DNA of 46,306 nt from contig MPMN01000017.1 in the NCBI GenBank assembly GCA_002238525.1, forward strand, positions 1-46,306. Reading direction: 5' to 3'. This DNA comes from Flavobacteriaceae bacterium bin25. GTDB lineage: Bacteria; Bacteroidota; Bacteroidia; Flavobacteriales; Flavobacteriaceae. This document shows, piece by piece, positions 1 through 9,081 of this stretch. Position numbers and translations under genes: made by a program. Each line of letters starts with the position of its first letter. The stretch's first letter is position 1. The notes under the pieces are model-generated. The model saw nothing but the letters and a program-made list of their open reading frames with translations, was not told the DNA's origin and made no database searches.

Positions 1-67
1 TTAATTTACTGTGTTTTCCCATTTTGGAATTTTGTTTGATACACCAAAATTAACCTCTTTTTCATAC

Positions 68-128
68 CCTCTGGCAACTAGTTGGCAGAGGATATATAAT
101 GTCGCGTTGGCGGGTTGGCTATACCAAC
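68..128. repeat. Two short hairpin-forming palindromes
   Basis: Positions 68-91 read CCTCTG-G-CAACTAGTTG-G-CAGAGG, a 24-base palindrome broken only by one symmetric G/G pair. Positions 114-128 form a second perfect stem GTTGG-CTATA-CCAAC. They lie just upstream of the transposase remnant that starts at 180. They could be an IS end, an operator or a structured leader; the sequence does not decide. No gene is visible in bases 1-179. Confidence 0.35.
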
Positions 129-179
129 TACCGATTTTCTCTCTATTTTATGCTACATTTCTAGTATAAATAATAATAC

Positions 180-503
180 GTGGCAGGAAAATCACATAGA
201 AAAGGTATCAGTCTAGCAGAGATATCAAAAATATTTGCAACAGAAGAACAGTCCAGAGAATGGCTGGAAAATAGACGCTGGACAAAAGGCGTGATATGTC
301 TTTTTTGTGAAGGAAAAAATGTAGTTCCATTAAAACATCCTACCCAGACGCATCGCTGTAAGGATTGCCGGAATAAAAAGACGAAAAACCAGTTCAATGT
401 GAAAACCAATACGGTGATGGAACATAGCAATATCCCTTGTCGCATCTGGGCAATAGGGATATATCTATACGCAAGTTTATCAAAATCGACATTCTATTAT
501 TGA
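180..503 (+). pseudogene. IS1595-family transposase, N-terminal remnant
   Basis: This 107-residue frame begins with GTG and matches the N-terminal pattern of IS1595-family transposases: a basic start (HRKGISLAEI), an acidic helix (ATEEQSREWLENRRW), then a zinc ribbon with CLFC and CKDC pairs, followed by FNVKTNTVM and WAIGIYLYA. Full-length members are roughly 220-320 residues and continue into a DDE-type catalytic domain. Here the frame ends soon after YASLSKS, where the family normally continues with a GVSS-like segment. The catalytic region is absent, so the copy cannot be active. A similar end sequence (AAGTTTxTCAAAATxGACATTCTA) recurs near 36318-36360. Confidence 0.7.
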
Positions 504-506
504 TAA

Positions 507-1037
507 TCAATCACTTATAACTAAACTTCCCCCATCATAAGTTGCTGGTGGAATGCCATTGGCATCAGCATTGCCATTATAGACTTCTGGTAGGCTGAGA
601 TTTGTGTAAGGATTACCATCAAGGTCATTAGTGATGTTTTCTGAGGATAATGGTTGAACAACAGCACTATTCTCTCCTGCGATCCTTGATTTCAATACGA
701 TGGTAATGCCATTTCTATTGTTCTTGATTTCGTCCACATTGAAAAGCTTGAGTTCATTAGTATCAGTGGTACCAGAATCATCTTCAGGTGAAAACTTGTC
801 TTTGAGTTGTTGCTCAATAAGGATCTTCATTTCCTCGGTAAAAGAAGCCTTCTTGCGCTTTTCCTTTTGCCGATTGAGGTATTTCTTATGTGCCAAGAAA
901 ACACAATATGACCCGTCTGGTTCACCATTGCGATTGATTTCTCTGCATACTACAGATTTATTTTTATTAGCAGTTTTAGTGTAAAATACACTTTGAGACA
1001 TGTTTCCTATAACATATCTGCATATAACCTCTATCAT
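507..1037 (-). pseudogene. Chimeric frame: IS30-like transposase N-terminus joined to unknown sequence
   Basis: The frame encodes 176 residues. Residues about 25-88 (KNKSVVCREINRNG, then LAHKKYLNRQKEKRKK and FTEEMKILIEQQL..KFSPE) match the N-terminal DNA-binding region of IS30-family transposases, whose normal next words are 'SPEQI.GWL'. After SPEDDSG the similarity stops and an Asn/Asp-rich tail of about 85 residues follows that I do not recognise. The family's first helix-turn-helix is also missing. The simplest reading is a broken transposase joined in frame to another broken gene, close to the IS1595 remnant whose frame ends at 503. A real fused protein is less likely. Confidence 0.55.
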
Positions 1038-1110
1038 TCTAATGCAAGGGTATAGAAAATTTTGTGCAAAAACCTTCTGAATATATAAATTGCAGATTAA
1101 AGTTTAGGCA

Positions 1111-2205
1111 TTGAAAAAACAAGAACCACAAACCTTGATTTCTGATTTGGGAGAAGTTAAGCTCATTGAACGATTGACTAAGGATTTTTCCGTCAAATAT
1201 CAGTCAACCAAACTAAGCATTGGTGATGATAGTGCAGTAGTTGATTTAAAATCAGGTTCCACCGTAATCAGTACCGATTTACTAGTGGATAAAATTCATT
1301 TCAATCTAGATTATATGCCTTTAATGCATCTTGGCTATAAGGCAGTAGTGGTAAATATTTCTGATATCTACGCAATGAATGCTAAACCCAAATATATCCT
1401 GGTTTCTATCGGCGTATCTAATCAATTTTCAGTGGAACATTTAGAAATGCTCTACCAAGGGATAAAACTGGCTTGCAAAAATTACAATATAGAATTGATA
1501 GGGGGAGACACTACTGCCAATAATCGTGGGCTATTGATTTCAATAACCGCCGTTGGCAACGCAATAGATGGTAAAATAGTCAAAAGATCAGGGGCAACCA
1601 TAGGTGATCTACTCGTTGTATCAGGTGATCTGGGAGCCGCTTGTCTTGGTCTAATGGTATTGGAAAGGGAAAATCAAAAAGTATTGAAAAACCCCCATTA
1701 TTCTCCAATCCTTGAACCATATCAGTATTTTATTGGAAGACAACTAAAACCTGAAGCAGGAAAAAAAATCTTCGAGTTTCTTCAAAAAAACCAAATCACA
1801 CCTACCTCAATGATTGACCTCAGCGATGGGTTAAGTACTGAACTAAGCCATCTCTCAAGATCATCCAACGTATCTTTTGAAGTCTTCGAAGACAAGATTC
1901 CTATTTCTGCTCAGCTAGAAAAAATCGCAAAAAAATTTAATATGAACTATCTGGAACTAGTATTAAACGGTGGTGAAGATTATGAATTGCTGATGACAAT
2001 CAAACAAAAAGACTTACCCAAGATAATGGTAAACCCCAACTTAACAGTCATAGGTAGTGTATCTAAAAAAACCTCAAAAAATCAGTTGATTAAAAGCAAT
2101 GGAACAAGATTTGAAATCGTTCCAAAAGGATGGGATGGATTTGATTACTTAACCAAGAGCCACATCCAAACTCATCATAATGATAAACCCTCCGATAAAT
2201 CCTAA
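1111..2205 (+). CDS. thiL: Thiamine-monophosphate kinase ThiL
   Basis: ThiL phosphorylates thiamine monophosphate with ATP to give thiamine diphosphate, the active cofactor, in the cytosol. The 364-residue product shows the family order: IGDDSAV near residue 37, STDLLVDKIHF near 54, IGGDTT near 131, and DLSDGL near 236, which form the Mg-ATP and substrate sites of this PurM-like fold. The start is TTG at 1111; the conserved segment ISDLGEVKLIERL lies directly after it and the first in-frame ATG is about 68 residues downstream, so a later start is unlikely. No other thi gene is nearby. The 3' end overlaps the convergent ZIP transporter gene by 57 bases, so the two transcripts are complementary at their ends. 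Confidence 0.93.
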   Translation: MKKQEPQTLISDLGEVKLIERLTKDFSVKYQSTKLSIGDDSAVVDLKSGSTVISTDLLVDKIHFNLDYMPLMHLGYKAVVVNISDIYAMNAKPKYILVSIGVSNQFSVEHLEMLYQGIKLACKNYNIELIGGDTTANNRGLLISITAVGNAIDGKIVKRSGATIGDLLVVSGDLGAACLGLMVLERENQKVLKNPHYSPILEPYQYFIGRQLKPEAGKKIFEFLQKNQITPTSMIDLSDGLSTELSHLSRSSNVSFEVFEDKIPISAQLEKIAKKFNMNYLELVLNGGEDYELLMTIKQKDLPKIMVNPNLTVIGSVSKKTSKNQLIKSNGTRFEIVPKGWDGFDYLTKSHIQTHHNDKPSDKS

Positions 2206-2964
2206 GGTAGCCTGATCAGTATATTTATCTAGTTGAGTTTCGGGGATGACTTCTTCAACCACCACAAAAATCATGGCTCCAGCTGAAAAGGCAAGAGCAT
2301 AGGGCAAAACTGGAGTGAAAAAAGTCACTGCTAAAGCTCCAACAACAGCGGCAATAGGTTCAACAATAGCAGACATTTGGCCATACCAGAAACTCTTTAG
2401 TCTAGAAACACCAGCTCTTCGGAGTGGCATTGAAACGGCGACACCCTCAGGTAAATTTTGAATTCCAATACCCATGGCCAAAGCCACAGCACCAGCAACC
2501 GAAGCTTCAGGTATTCCTAATGCCACTCCTCCAAAAAGAACTCCAATTGCTAAACCCTCAGGAATATTATGCATAGTAATAGCCATAACCAATAATGTGG
2601 TCTTATGCCAAGTGGTTTTTATCCCTTCACTCTCCTTAAAATTGATGTGAATATGGGGAAGTAGTTTATCCATTCCAAAAATAAATAGCGCCCCAAGTCC
2701 AAACCCGATAGCAGATGGAATGACCTTAATAAACCCTTCTCCTTCACTCATTTCAATAGCAGGTGATAATAAACTCCAAAAACTTGCTGCTACCATGACA
2801 CCTCCAGTAAAACCCAGCATACAATCTAGGGATGCTCTAGACATGGTCTTGAAGAGAAAAACTGTCGAAGCCCCCAGAGCTGTCACTCCCCAAGTAAATA
2901 AAGTAGCATACAAAGCCCCAATTATAGGATTAGCATTTTCAAAAAACACAAAGACACTATCCAT
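2149..2964 (-). CDS. ZIP-family divalent metal transporter (GufA/ZupT-like)
   Basis: A 271-residue inner-membrane protein with about eight hydrophobic segments. The ZIP signature is clear: HNIPEGLAIGV in the fourth helix, where His and Glu ligand metal, and a repeat of it (IQNLPEGVAVS) in the fifth. A further acidic pair occurs in VVVEEVIPETQ. A histidine-bearing loop (DKLLPHIHI) sits between helices 3 and 4. Family members import zinc, iron or manganese; the exact metal cannot be read from sequence. The ATG at 2964 has no alternative. A TAATTTTG motif about 20 bases upstream resembles a Bacteroidota -7 element but I see no convincing -33. Convergent overlap with thiL. Confidence 0.88.
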   Translation of the reverse strand: MDSVFVFFENANPIIGALYATLFTWGVTALGASTVFLFKTMSRASLDCMLGFTGGVMVAASFWSLLSPAIEMSEGEGFIKVIPSAIGFGLGALFIFGMDKLLPHIHINFKESEGIKTTWHKTTLLVMAITMHNIPEGLAIGVLFGGVALGIPEASVAGAVALAMGIGIQNLPEGVAVSMPLRRAGVSRLKSFWYGQMSAIVEPIAAVVGALAVTFFTPVLPYALAFSAGAMIFVVVEEVIPETQLDKYTDQATLGFIGGFIIMMSLDVALG

Positions 2965-3084
2965 AGTTTAATTTAGTAGTTAAGCAAAATTAAATTTTAT
3001 ACAAAAAATTAATGCAGAAATTCGCACGAGCAATATAACCTTTCTAAATTCCAACCCAGAAGGAAATCTGTCGAATTTTGGGGC

Positions 3085-3114
3085 AAAAAAAAGGCTGCTT
3101 AAAAAAGCAGCCTT
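3085..3114 (-). terminator. Rho-independent terminator of the susCD operon
   Basis: A perfect 10-base-pair stem, AAGGCTGCTT (3091-3100) and AAGCAGCCTT (3105-3114), with a 4-base loop. Read on the minus strand the stem is followed by TTTTTTGCCC. It begins 20 bases after the susD stop. On the plus strand the following bases are ATAATAATT, so termination in that direction would be weaker. Confidence 0.85.
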
Positions 3115-3134
3115 ATAATAATTGGTCAACCAAA

Positions 3135-4727
3135 TTATTTTTTATCCCACCAAAGTTTCACGTTGTTTTTATCCGCTCCGCCCAGCTTTGATGATACAGC
3201 CTCTGTAACTGCTTCTTCGTTGGTAGTATATTCTGGTTCAACATATACCATCCTCCTGGGAATCTGGTCAACTGGGACATCAGCATTCTCAGTTGCTACC
3301 CGAGGATACTGTCTGGGATATCCAGTCCTTCTAGCTTCTGCCCAGGCTTCCCAGCCGTTGGGAAACAAAGCAATCCACTTCTGAGTAATGATTTGCTCAA
3401 AACCACGCTCATCATCGGAAGAATCAAATAATACGGGAATATCTGTAACTGGTGGTGTAACACCTCCATCAAAACTTACAGGAGTATTCGTACTTTTTGT
3501 GTATGCCTCAATATCAGCATCTGAAGCCCCAGTGGTTTCCTTCATTGAGGTTGCAATTCCAGAATTGTAATACTGCTCAGCAGTACCCCCAACACTATAT
3601 CCCGCTAAAGCTGCTTCAGCCAACAAGAAATGAGTTTCAGATGCTTGGAAAACAGGTATAGGAGGATTTTCTCCGCCATTTGCAACATCTCGATATTTAA
3701 CATTAATATCGGAATGATTGTTGTTTTTGGAGTCCCCTAAAGCAACTTTTGTCTGCCCATTCTGAAGTCCTTCATATGGATTACCGTCACCATCAGAATC
3801 TCCATCGTTCGCAGGGTCAAAAAAAGATTGTAGGCGAGGATCTTGGTAACCCTTCAAAATACTTTCCATATTAGCACTCATTCTAAATTCACCCCAATCA
3901 GTTATGGTTTCAAGGGGATTGCGGTTCTTGTCATCTGCTGCAACGAAAGCATTATCTGCAGGGTCAGTAATAAGTGCACCAGAATTGAACGCTTTTTCAG
4001 CCTCAGACCTAGATAAAGCGGGATCTACATATCGGACACGTAAAGCTAATCTCAATCGCAAGCTTTCAGCAAGTTTTCTCCACTTTGCCCCGTCTCCCCC
4101 GTATATTCTATCTGATGCCGCATAAGAAACACCTCCTCCAGATAATGCAGAAGAAGCCTCATCAAGGTTCTTAAACAAATCCTTATATATCTCTTCCTGT
4201 GAATCGTAGGGAACAGTCAATTCTTGATTTCCAAATTGAGAGTAGGGAACAGGACCCCAATAATCTGTTATCCGATGGTAGCCATTTACTTTCACTATCT
4301 TAGCAATAGCCTCTCCAACAGCATTTCCATTTTCAGCAGCTAGATCTTCTACCAGTTTGATTTGAGGAGCAGATACTTCATAAAATGAACCCCATGCAAG
4401 ACCAGCCCAGCGACCTACTTGTGTAAATCTATCTGAATCAAAGCCAACAGCCGTAGTGGCATAATAGCCTGCCCAGAGATCAGAAAAAAGATTCTGAGAA
4501 ATTTGAAATCGCCAATGAAGTCCATTCATTTGTGTGTACTGGGCCTGAGCAAGCGCTTGGCCTTGAAGTACCGGACTGTCAACTAAGACATCCGTACTTA
4601 GAGAATAGGGGTTAGTATTGATTTTCGCAAAATCTTTTGTACATCTTGAGAAGGTGAAAACCACTACCAAGAAAAAAATAAAGTATAAATACTTTGGTAT
4701 GTAATGTGTAATTTTAGATATATTCAT
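3135..4727 (-). CDS. SusD/RagB-family nutrient-binding lipoprotein
   Basis: The SusD-like lipoprotein sits on the outer leaflet of the outer membrane and caps the SusC-type barrel, binding the incoming substrate. The 530-residue product has a hydrophobic start and a lipobox ending FSRC at Cys29, then KINTNPYS, the typical opening of the SusD-like 2 subfamily. Family words include YHRITDYWGPVPYSQF near residue 160, KWRKLAESLRLRLALRV near 220, FLLAEAALAGY near 370 and a C-terminal FPNGWEAWAEARRTGYPR. It starts 5 bases after the susC stop, so the two are one transcript. No glycoside hydrolase, peptidase or sigma/anti-sigma pair adjoins them, so the substrate is unknown. Confidence 0.93.
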   Translation of the reverse strand: MNISKITHYIPKYLYFIFFLVVVFTFSRCTKDFAKINTNPYSLSTDVLVDSPVLQGQALAQAQYTQMNGLHWRFQISQNLFSDLWAGYYATTAVGFDSDRFTQVGRWAGLAWGSFYEVSAPQIKLVEDLAAENGNAVGEAIAKIVKVNGYHRITDYWGPVPYSQFGNQELTVPYDSQEEIYKDLFKNLDEASSALSGGGVSYAASDRIYGGDGAKWRKLAESLRLRLALRVRYVDPALSRSEAEKAFNSGALITDPADNAFVAADDKNRNPLETITDWGEFRMSANMESILKGYQDPRLQSFFDPANDGDSDGDGNPYEGLQNGQTKVALGDSKNNNHSDINVKYRDVANGGENPPIPVFQASETHFLLAEAALAGYSVGGTAEQYYNSGIATSMKETTGASDADIEAYTKSTNTPVSFDGGVTPPVTDIPVLFDSSDDERGFEQIITQKWIALFPNGWEAWAEARRTGYPRQYPRVATENADVPVDQIPRRMVYVEPEYTTNEEAVTEAVSSKLGGADKNNVKLWWDKK

Positions 4728-4732
4728 GATGA

Positions 4733-7700
4733 TTAAAATCCTAATTTTAAGTTTAGTCCGACACTTCTAGTTGCAGGAAGTGAAAATCCTTCAATACCAT
4801 CATCTGCAATTCCGGTTCCCCTTACGAGTTCTGGATCGTAGCTTGCGCTATTAGATAGGAATAAAAGATTTCTTCCTACCAATGAAAGTTTCAATTCAGA
4901 AAACGGAGATGCATCCAATATTGTTTGAGGTACATTATAGCTCAAAGATAACTCCCTGACTCTAATATTTGAAGCGTCATCAGTAAAGGGTTCACCTGAG
5001 GGGGCATTTCTTCCTCCGATACTTGTCCAAAAAGTTTCAGGGTCGACCGGTACTGGTGTAGTAGCTGGTGTCTCATCGGTGTAAACATCGCGACCAAAGA
5101 CAATATTACTCTCACGTCCAATAGCGGTCTCAGCCAGTAACCCATCTGATGCCAATATTGCCCTTGTAAATGATACAACCTTGCCTCCTTGCCTAAAGTC
5201 AATTAAGAGCCGGAGGTTAAAATTCTTATAGGTAATGGAATTAAGAAAACCTGCAAGCCAATCGGGATTAAAATTCCCAACCAACACGCTCTGTCCAGAG
5301 GTGAGCTTGGGGGTCCCATTATCGTTCATAATCACTCTTCCTCGGGCATCTCTCTCAAATCCTCTAGAGTATATTGATCCCCAAGGCTTTCCAATGTCTA
5401 GTTGAAATCGCCGTAAGAACCCAGCACCATATGAAAGCGATTCAATTCCCTCAGCAAGGTCCAACACTTTACTTCTATTTGCTGAAAAACTAGTTGTTGT
5501 TTCCCAAGTAAAATTCTGACCAGAAACCAGGGCTGTTGTGACAACAGACTCAATTCCTGAATTTTGAATGTCTCCACCATTGAGGAATTTTCTTGCAACA
5601 CCAGAAGCAACTGGTACGTCTTGGCTAAATAACTGATCAACTGAATTCGATTTATAATAGGTAAAATCAACACCAACTCGTTGTCCCAGTATTTCGAAAC
5701 TAGAATCTATTCCAAATTCTATCGATTTGGTTTTTTCTGGTCTTAAGTCTGATGCAGGGGCAGTAGGATCCAGATCTATAAATCCACCGGGTTGTAATCT
5801 AGCTAATCTCGACAGAGAATAGGGTGCCGTATCATTACCCACTGAGGCATAAGATGCTCTGAGTTTTAAGAATTGTAATGCATCAGGTAGTGACACCAAG
5901 TCTGAAACAACGGCACTTGCTCCAACCGAAAAATAGTCGTATCTGTTATTATCAACGGGTAGAGTAGAACTCCAATCTGATCGGTAGGACAAATCTAGAA
6001 AAACAGAGTTATTGTAACCCAAATTACCGAATGCATAAAGCGAATTCACTTGTCTTTCATTGATGAATTGGCTAGCAGATAAGTTTTGAGCATTCGCAAG
6101 AGAAAAAACATTTGGTGCATTTAATCCTGCATTATTGGTATTTACCCCTTTAGCTTTGGCAATTCGATTATTACCTCCCAAATTGAAATTGGCTGAAAAC
6201 GAATCATTAAAGTCCTTATCCCAAGTAATTAAAAAATCATTATTCCACTCAACATTTCGACTGTTAGAGGTTTGATAATTTCCATTTTGTGCAATGATGT
6301 AGGAATCATTGTAAAAAAAGTTTTCTCTCGAAGAGGATGAATTATCTATTGAAGTCCGAACTAAAACAGTAATCTCAGGAGAAAATGCATAACTCAAAGA
6401 GGCATACCCAATGACTCTATCACCAATGATTTCATTTAGGTTCCTATTAATAGTCCAATAAGGATTTGCTCCTCCATTATCTAGTGGTTTCCAATAGTTC
6501 TGACGCACACTACCATCATCAGCTACATATTCAAATATTGAGGCGTCTTGGGTACGGATGTTTCTAGGGAGTCTGTATACGTGCCTCAGGGGGTTACTGA
6601 AAGATTCCCATGTAGATAACTGATTATTGACAGTCGACTTGATGAAATTAACTCGTGAGGAAAGTTTTAATTTTTCATCTAGCAGATTATTATCAATTTT
6701 AAGTGTAACACTATGATTCTCGAAGTCATTGCCGGGTACAACACCGTTTCTCAATTCATTGGTGTAAGAGAAATAGGTAACTGTTTTTGCACTACCAGTA
6801 GTCAGAGATACATTATTTGAGATGTTTAATCCCGTATCAAAAAAATCGGTAACATTGTTCGGATTAGCAACAAAAGGGATGCTACCTGAAATTTCTGGAC
6901 TTGGTGACCAATGTTCTTGAGAACCTCCGAGTTTGGGACCCCAAGAGTCGGTTGAGAAGGATGAATGCACACCGCCACTACCTTGACCATACTCATTTTG
7001 GTACTCATAAAGAACATAAGGGGCATCAAAGGTAACAGTGGAATTAAGATTGACTCTTAACTCACCTTCAGTTCCTGATTTTGTCGTTATAATAATCGCA
7101 CCGTTATTTGCCCTTGCACCGTAAAGAGCGGCTGCGTTTGCCCCCCTCAATACATTTATTGACGCAACGTCATCTGGCGATAAATTAGAAATATCACCGC
7201 CGAGGGGAACCCCATCAACAATATATAGAGGCTGTGAACTTCCAGCAATTGATCGGTTTCCTCTCAAAATCACTTTCGAGCCTGAGCTTACTCCCGTCGA
7301 GCCTCTTTGAATTGAAAGACCAGCCACTTTTCCTTGAAGAGCATTGACCAAATTACCATCAGGTCTTGTTTCGTCAATTCCATCAGTATCAATACTTTGT
7401 GTAGCATAGGTTAACTCTCGCTTTTGACGGGTTATACCTAATGAAGTTACAACCACTTCATCAAGGGCATCTCCCAAACTGAGTATTACCTCGTAAGAAG
7501 ATTCTTCCCCGACAACAATCGTTTGTGTGGAATATCCAATGTAGCTGAAAACGAGTGTATCTCCCTGAGTTGCTTGGATACTGAAGTTTCCGTCAAAGTC
7601 AGTAGATACACCAATATCTGAACCTTCAATAACAACACTAGCACCAGGAAGTGGCACTCCATTTTCATCTAATACTGTTCCCGATACCAATTGTGCTTGA

Positions 7701-7765
7701 CTAATGGCTAAACCAAAGGTAAAACAGAAGCAAATTGATAACAGTCTATAAAAATTTACAGTCAT
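4733..7765 (-). CDS. SusC/RagA-family TonB-dependent outer-membrane transporter
   Basis: This is the barrel partner of the SusD protein and imports a ligand using TonB energy. I place the start at the ATG at 7763-7765, where a signal peptide begins (MTVNFYRLLSICFCF..ISQAQ); the open frame runs 42 codons further upstream but that part is not conserved-looking. The product is then 1010 residues. Order: signal peptide; CarboxypepD_reg-like domain (GTVLDENGVPLPGASVVIEG, about 28-105); a TonB-box-like DEVVVTSLG; the plug with VLRGNRSIAG, LYIVDGVPLGG and the ALYGARANNGAIIITTK word typical of SusC; then the barrel ending in LNLKLGF, with a C-terminal Phe as in most barrels. First gene of the susCD operon. 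Confidence 0.94.
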   Translation of the reverse strand: MTVNFYRLLSICFCFTFGLAISQAQLVSGTVLDENGVPLPGASVVIEGSDIGVSTDFDGNFSIQATQGDTLVFSYIGYSTQTIVVGEESSYEVILSLGDALDEVVVTSLGITRQKRELTYATQSIDTDGIDETRPDGNLVNALQGKVAGLSIQRGSTGVSSGSKVILRGNRSIAGSSQPLYIVDGVPLGGDISNLSPDDVASINVLRGANAAALYGARANNGAIIITTKSGTEGELRVNLNSTVTFDAPYVLYEYQNEYGQGSGGVHSSFSTDSWGPKLGGSQEHWSPSPEISGSIPFVANPNNVTDFFDTGLNISNNVSLTTGSAKTVTYFSYTNELRNGVVPGNDFENHSVTLKIDNNLLDEKLKLSSRVNFIKSTVNNQLSTWESFSNPLRHVYRLPRNIRTQDASIFEYVADDGSVRQNYWKPLDNGGANPYWTINRNLNEIIGDRVIGYASLSYAFSPEITVLVRTSIDNSSSSRENFFYNDSYIIAQNGNYQTSNSRNVEWNNDFLITWDKDFNDSFSANFNLGGNNRIAKAKGVNTNNAGLNAPNVFSLANAQNLSASQFINERQVNSLYAFGNLGYNNSVFLDLSYRSDWSSTLPVDNNRYDYFSVGASAVVSDLVSLPDALQFLKLRASYASVGNDTAPYSLSRLARLQPGGFIDLDPTAPASDLRPEKTKSIEFGIDSSFEILGQRVGVDFTYYKSNSVDQLFSQDVPVASGVARKFLNGGDIQNSGIESVVTTALVSGQNFTWETTTSFSANRSKVLDLAEGIESLSYGAGFLRRFQLDIGKPWGSIYSRGFERDARGRVIMNDNGTPKLTSGQSVLVGNFNPDWLAGFLNSITYKNFNLRLLIDFRQGGKVVSFTRAILASDGLLAETAIGRESNIVFGRDVYTDETPATTPVPVDPETFWTSIGGRNAPSGEPFTDDASNIRVRELSLSYNVPQTILDASPFSELKLSLVGRNLLFLSNSASYDPELVRGTGIADDGIEGFSLPATRSVGLNLKLGF

Positions 7766-8356
7766 ATAAAAAAAATTTAATTTTTTGCTTAACCCCGTAA
7801 AAACTTTTGAGTTAAAATCCACACTATTAGGTTGCAGGTTCAAATGAATCGTTTTTTTGGGAGGGATAATGTCCAGATTCTTGAACACCACTGCAGAGAA
7901 TTACCTCTCGGAGTATATTTAGGTAGGTTAAATCTCAACATGAGTCATTCAAGTCATCTTGTGGACTACTCTTTCAAATAGAAGTCCCATATGTCAAAGG
8001 TACATAATTTCTAAAAACCTACAATTTTTTAACATTTAGTACTAAAATATTTGTTAAGATGGCATATACCACTAATGGGTAAAATTACTTTCTGTATTTT
8101 CAATGACACTACATAGTTTGCCCCACGGTATAAATAAATGACGGCAAGTCTTTCTTAAGCTCGGTTTCATTTTCAGAATACAAACATCCTAAGTAAGAAT
8201 ATAAAGAGATTGTTAGCCCGTTATTCTAGCAAGAGCACAATTTAAGTTCTCGTTAAAAGCTAATGTCTTTTTAACCCAAGATGTCTGAAACTAAATGCTC
8301 CTTAGCTTCTATATTTGGCATATGTGAGTAAAGTTGAATTGAATATGTTTTGTAAT

Positions 8357-8466
8357 AATACCATTTAAACACTACATTTACTCAACAAGTTTATATGTTT
8401 ACTCTACGGCTAAACAACTTAGGCATTAAATATTTTATGAGTAATTTTAATGTTTAAAGGGTATAA
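8357..8466 (+). repeat. MITE-like palindromic repeat, copy 1
   Basis: About 110 bases. The left end, ATACCATTTAAACACTACAT, is an imperfect inverted repeat of the right end, which reads TTTAATGTTTAAAGGGTAT. A second complete copy lies in opposite orientation at 15130-15240; about nine in ten bases match by eye, including an uninterrupted core at 8404-8424. Half copies occur at 21642-21674 and 32798-32826. No coding capacity. This fits a non-autonomous mobile element or a REP-type palindrome. Confidence 0.7.
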
Positions 8467-8483
8467 TAGCCTAGATTAAAGAT

Positions 8484-8583
8484 CTTGAAAATCTGATACG
8501 GATGTGCGAGTCCTGAATGTTTTTAGAAATTAGTATGTTTCGTTTTTTTGATTTGGTAAGTTCTGCTCAATCAGATTTTCAAG
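8484..8583. repeat. 14-base inverted repeat bounding about 100 bases
   Basis: CTTGAAAATCTGAT at 8484-8497 is the exact reverse complement of ATCAGATTTTCAAG at 8570-8583, with 72 bases between. It starts only 17 bases after the palindromic repeat ends. It could be the ends of a tiny non-autonomous element or a long-loop hairpin; no coding content is visible inside. Confidence 0.5.
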
Positions 8584-8934
8584 GAAAAACCAAACCTTCT
8601 TTTTAATCGCTACCAAAGGCAAATATCCTTTTTTCTTATAAACTCAAACACTATCTACATCAAAATCATAAGTTCATAAAATACAAGAGAACATACAAAG
8701 AAAATGACTATTTGAATTTGCAATGCGTTATTTTATTGTAGGGAATCCCTCCAAACATTGTCATAAAAAATAAATCGAATATGATTACTCTTTATTTATT
8801 TCGACTTAAGCTAACATATATGTGTAGAAGTTTCTATATAGATTTACACATCTGTTCACATAAAATGTGGCAAAACCATTCTATTTATGCCCAAAATAAA
8901 TCAACTATAGAATACTCTCTACAAACCAAAGAAG

Positions 8935-9081
8935 ATGTTTTCTAATATCCACCATTCAAACAAAAAAGATCTTATTTTGAAAGAAATCTGCGGCAACAAT
9001 GAGTCATATAATTTGAATGTTTGCAAAAATGACTTTGATGAGACTATTCTGCAAGATAGGGCTTTTGTAAATTTGTGCTAA
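8935..9081 (+). CDS. Possible 48-residue leader ORF coupled to the next gene
   Basis: An ATG-started frame of 48 codons whose stop TAA shares its last A with the ATG of the next gene (TAATG at 9079-9083). This arrangement often allows translational coupling. The peptide (MFSNIHHSNKKDL...AFVNLC) is hydrophilic, has three Cys, no signal peptide, and resembles no family I know. It may be a chance frame in AT-rich DNA; the stop-start overlap is the only positive evidence. Confidence 0.25.
   Translation: MFSNIHHSNKKDLILKEICGNNESYNLNVCKNDFDETILQDRAFVNLC

Larger units (their letters stand above)
7766..8934. other. Long non-coding stretch between susC and a secreted-protein cluster
   Basis: About 1.17 kb, AT-rich, with no convincing coding frame. 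It holds the susC upstream region, one complete copy of the palindromic repeat (8357-8466) and a 14-base inverted repeat (8484-8583), described separately. I see no regulator gene, riboswitch or clear promoter for susC in it. Confidence 0.6.

Noticed and set aside
7766-7891. 42-codon N-terminal extension of SusC
   Set aside because: The signal peptide begins at the ATG at 7765; the extension has no export features and would block it.
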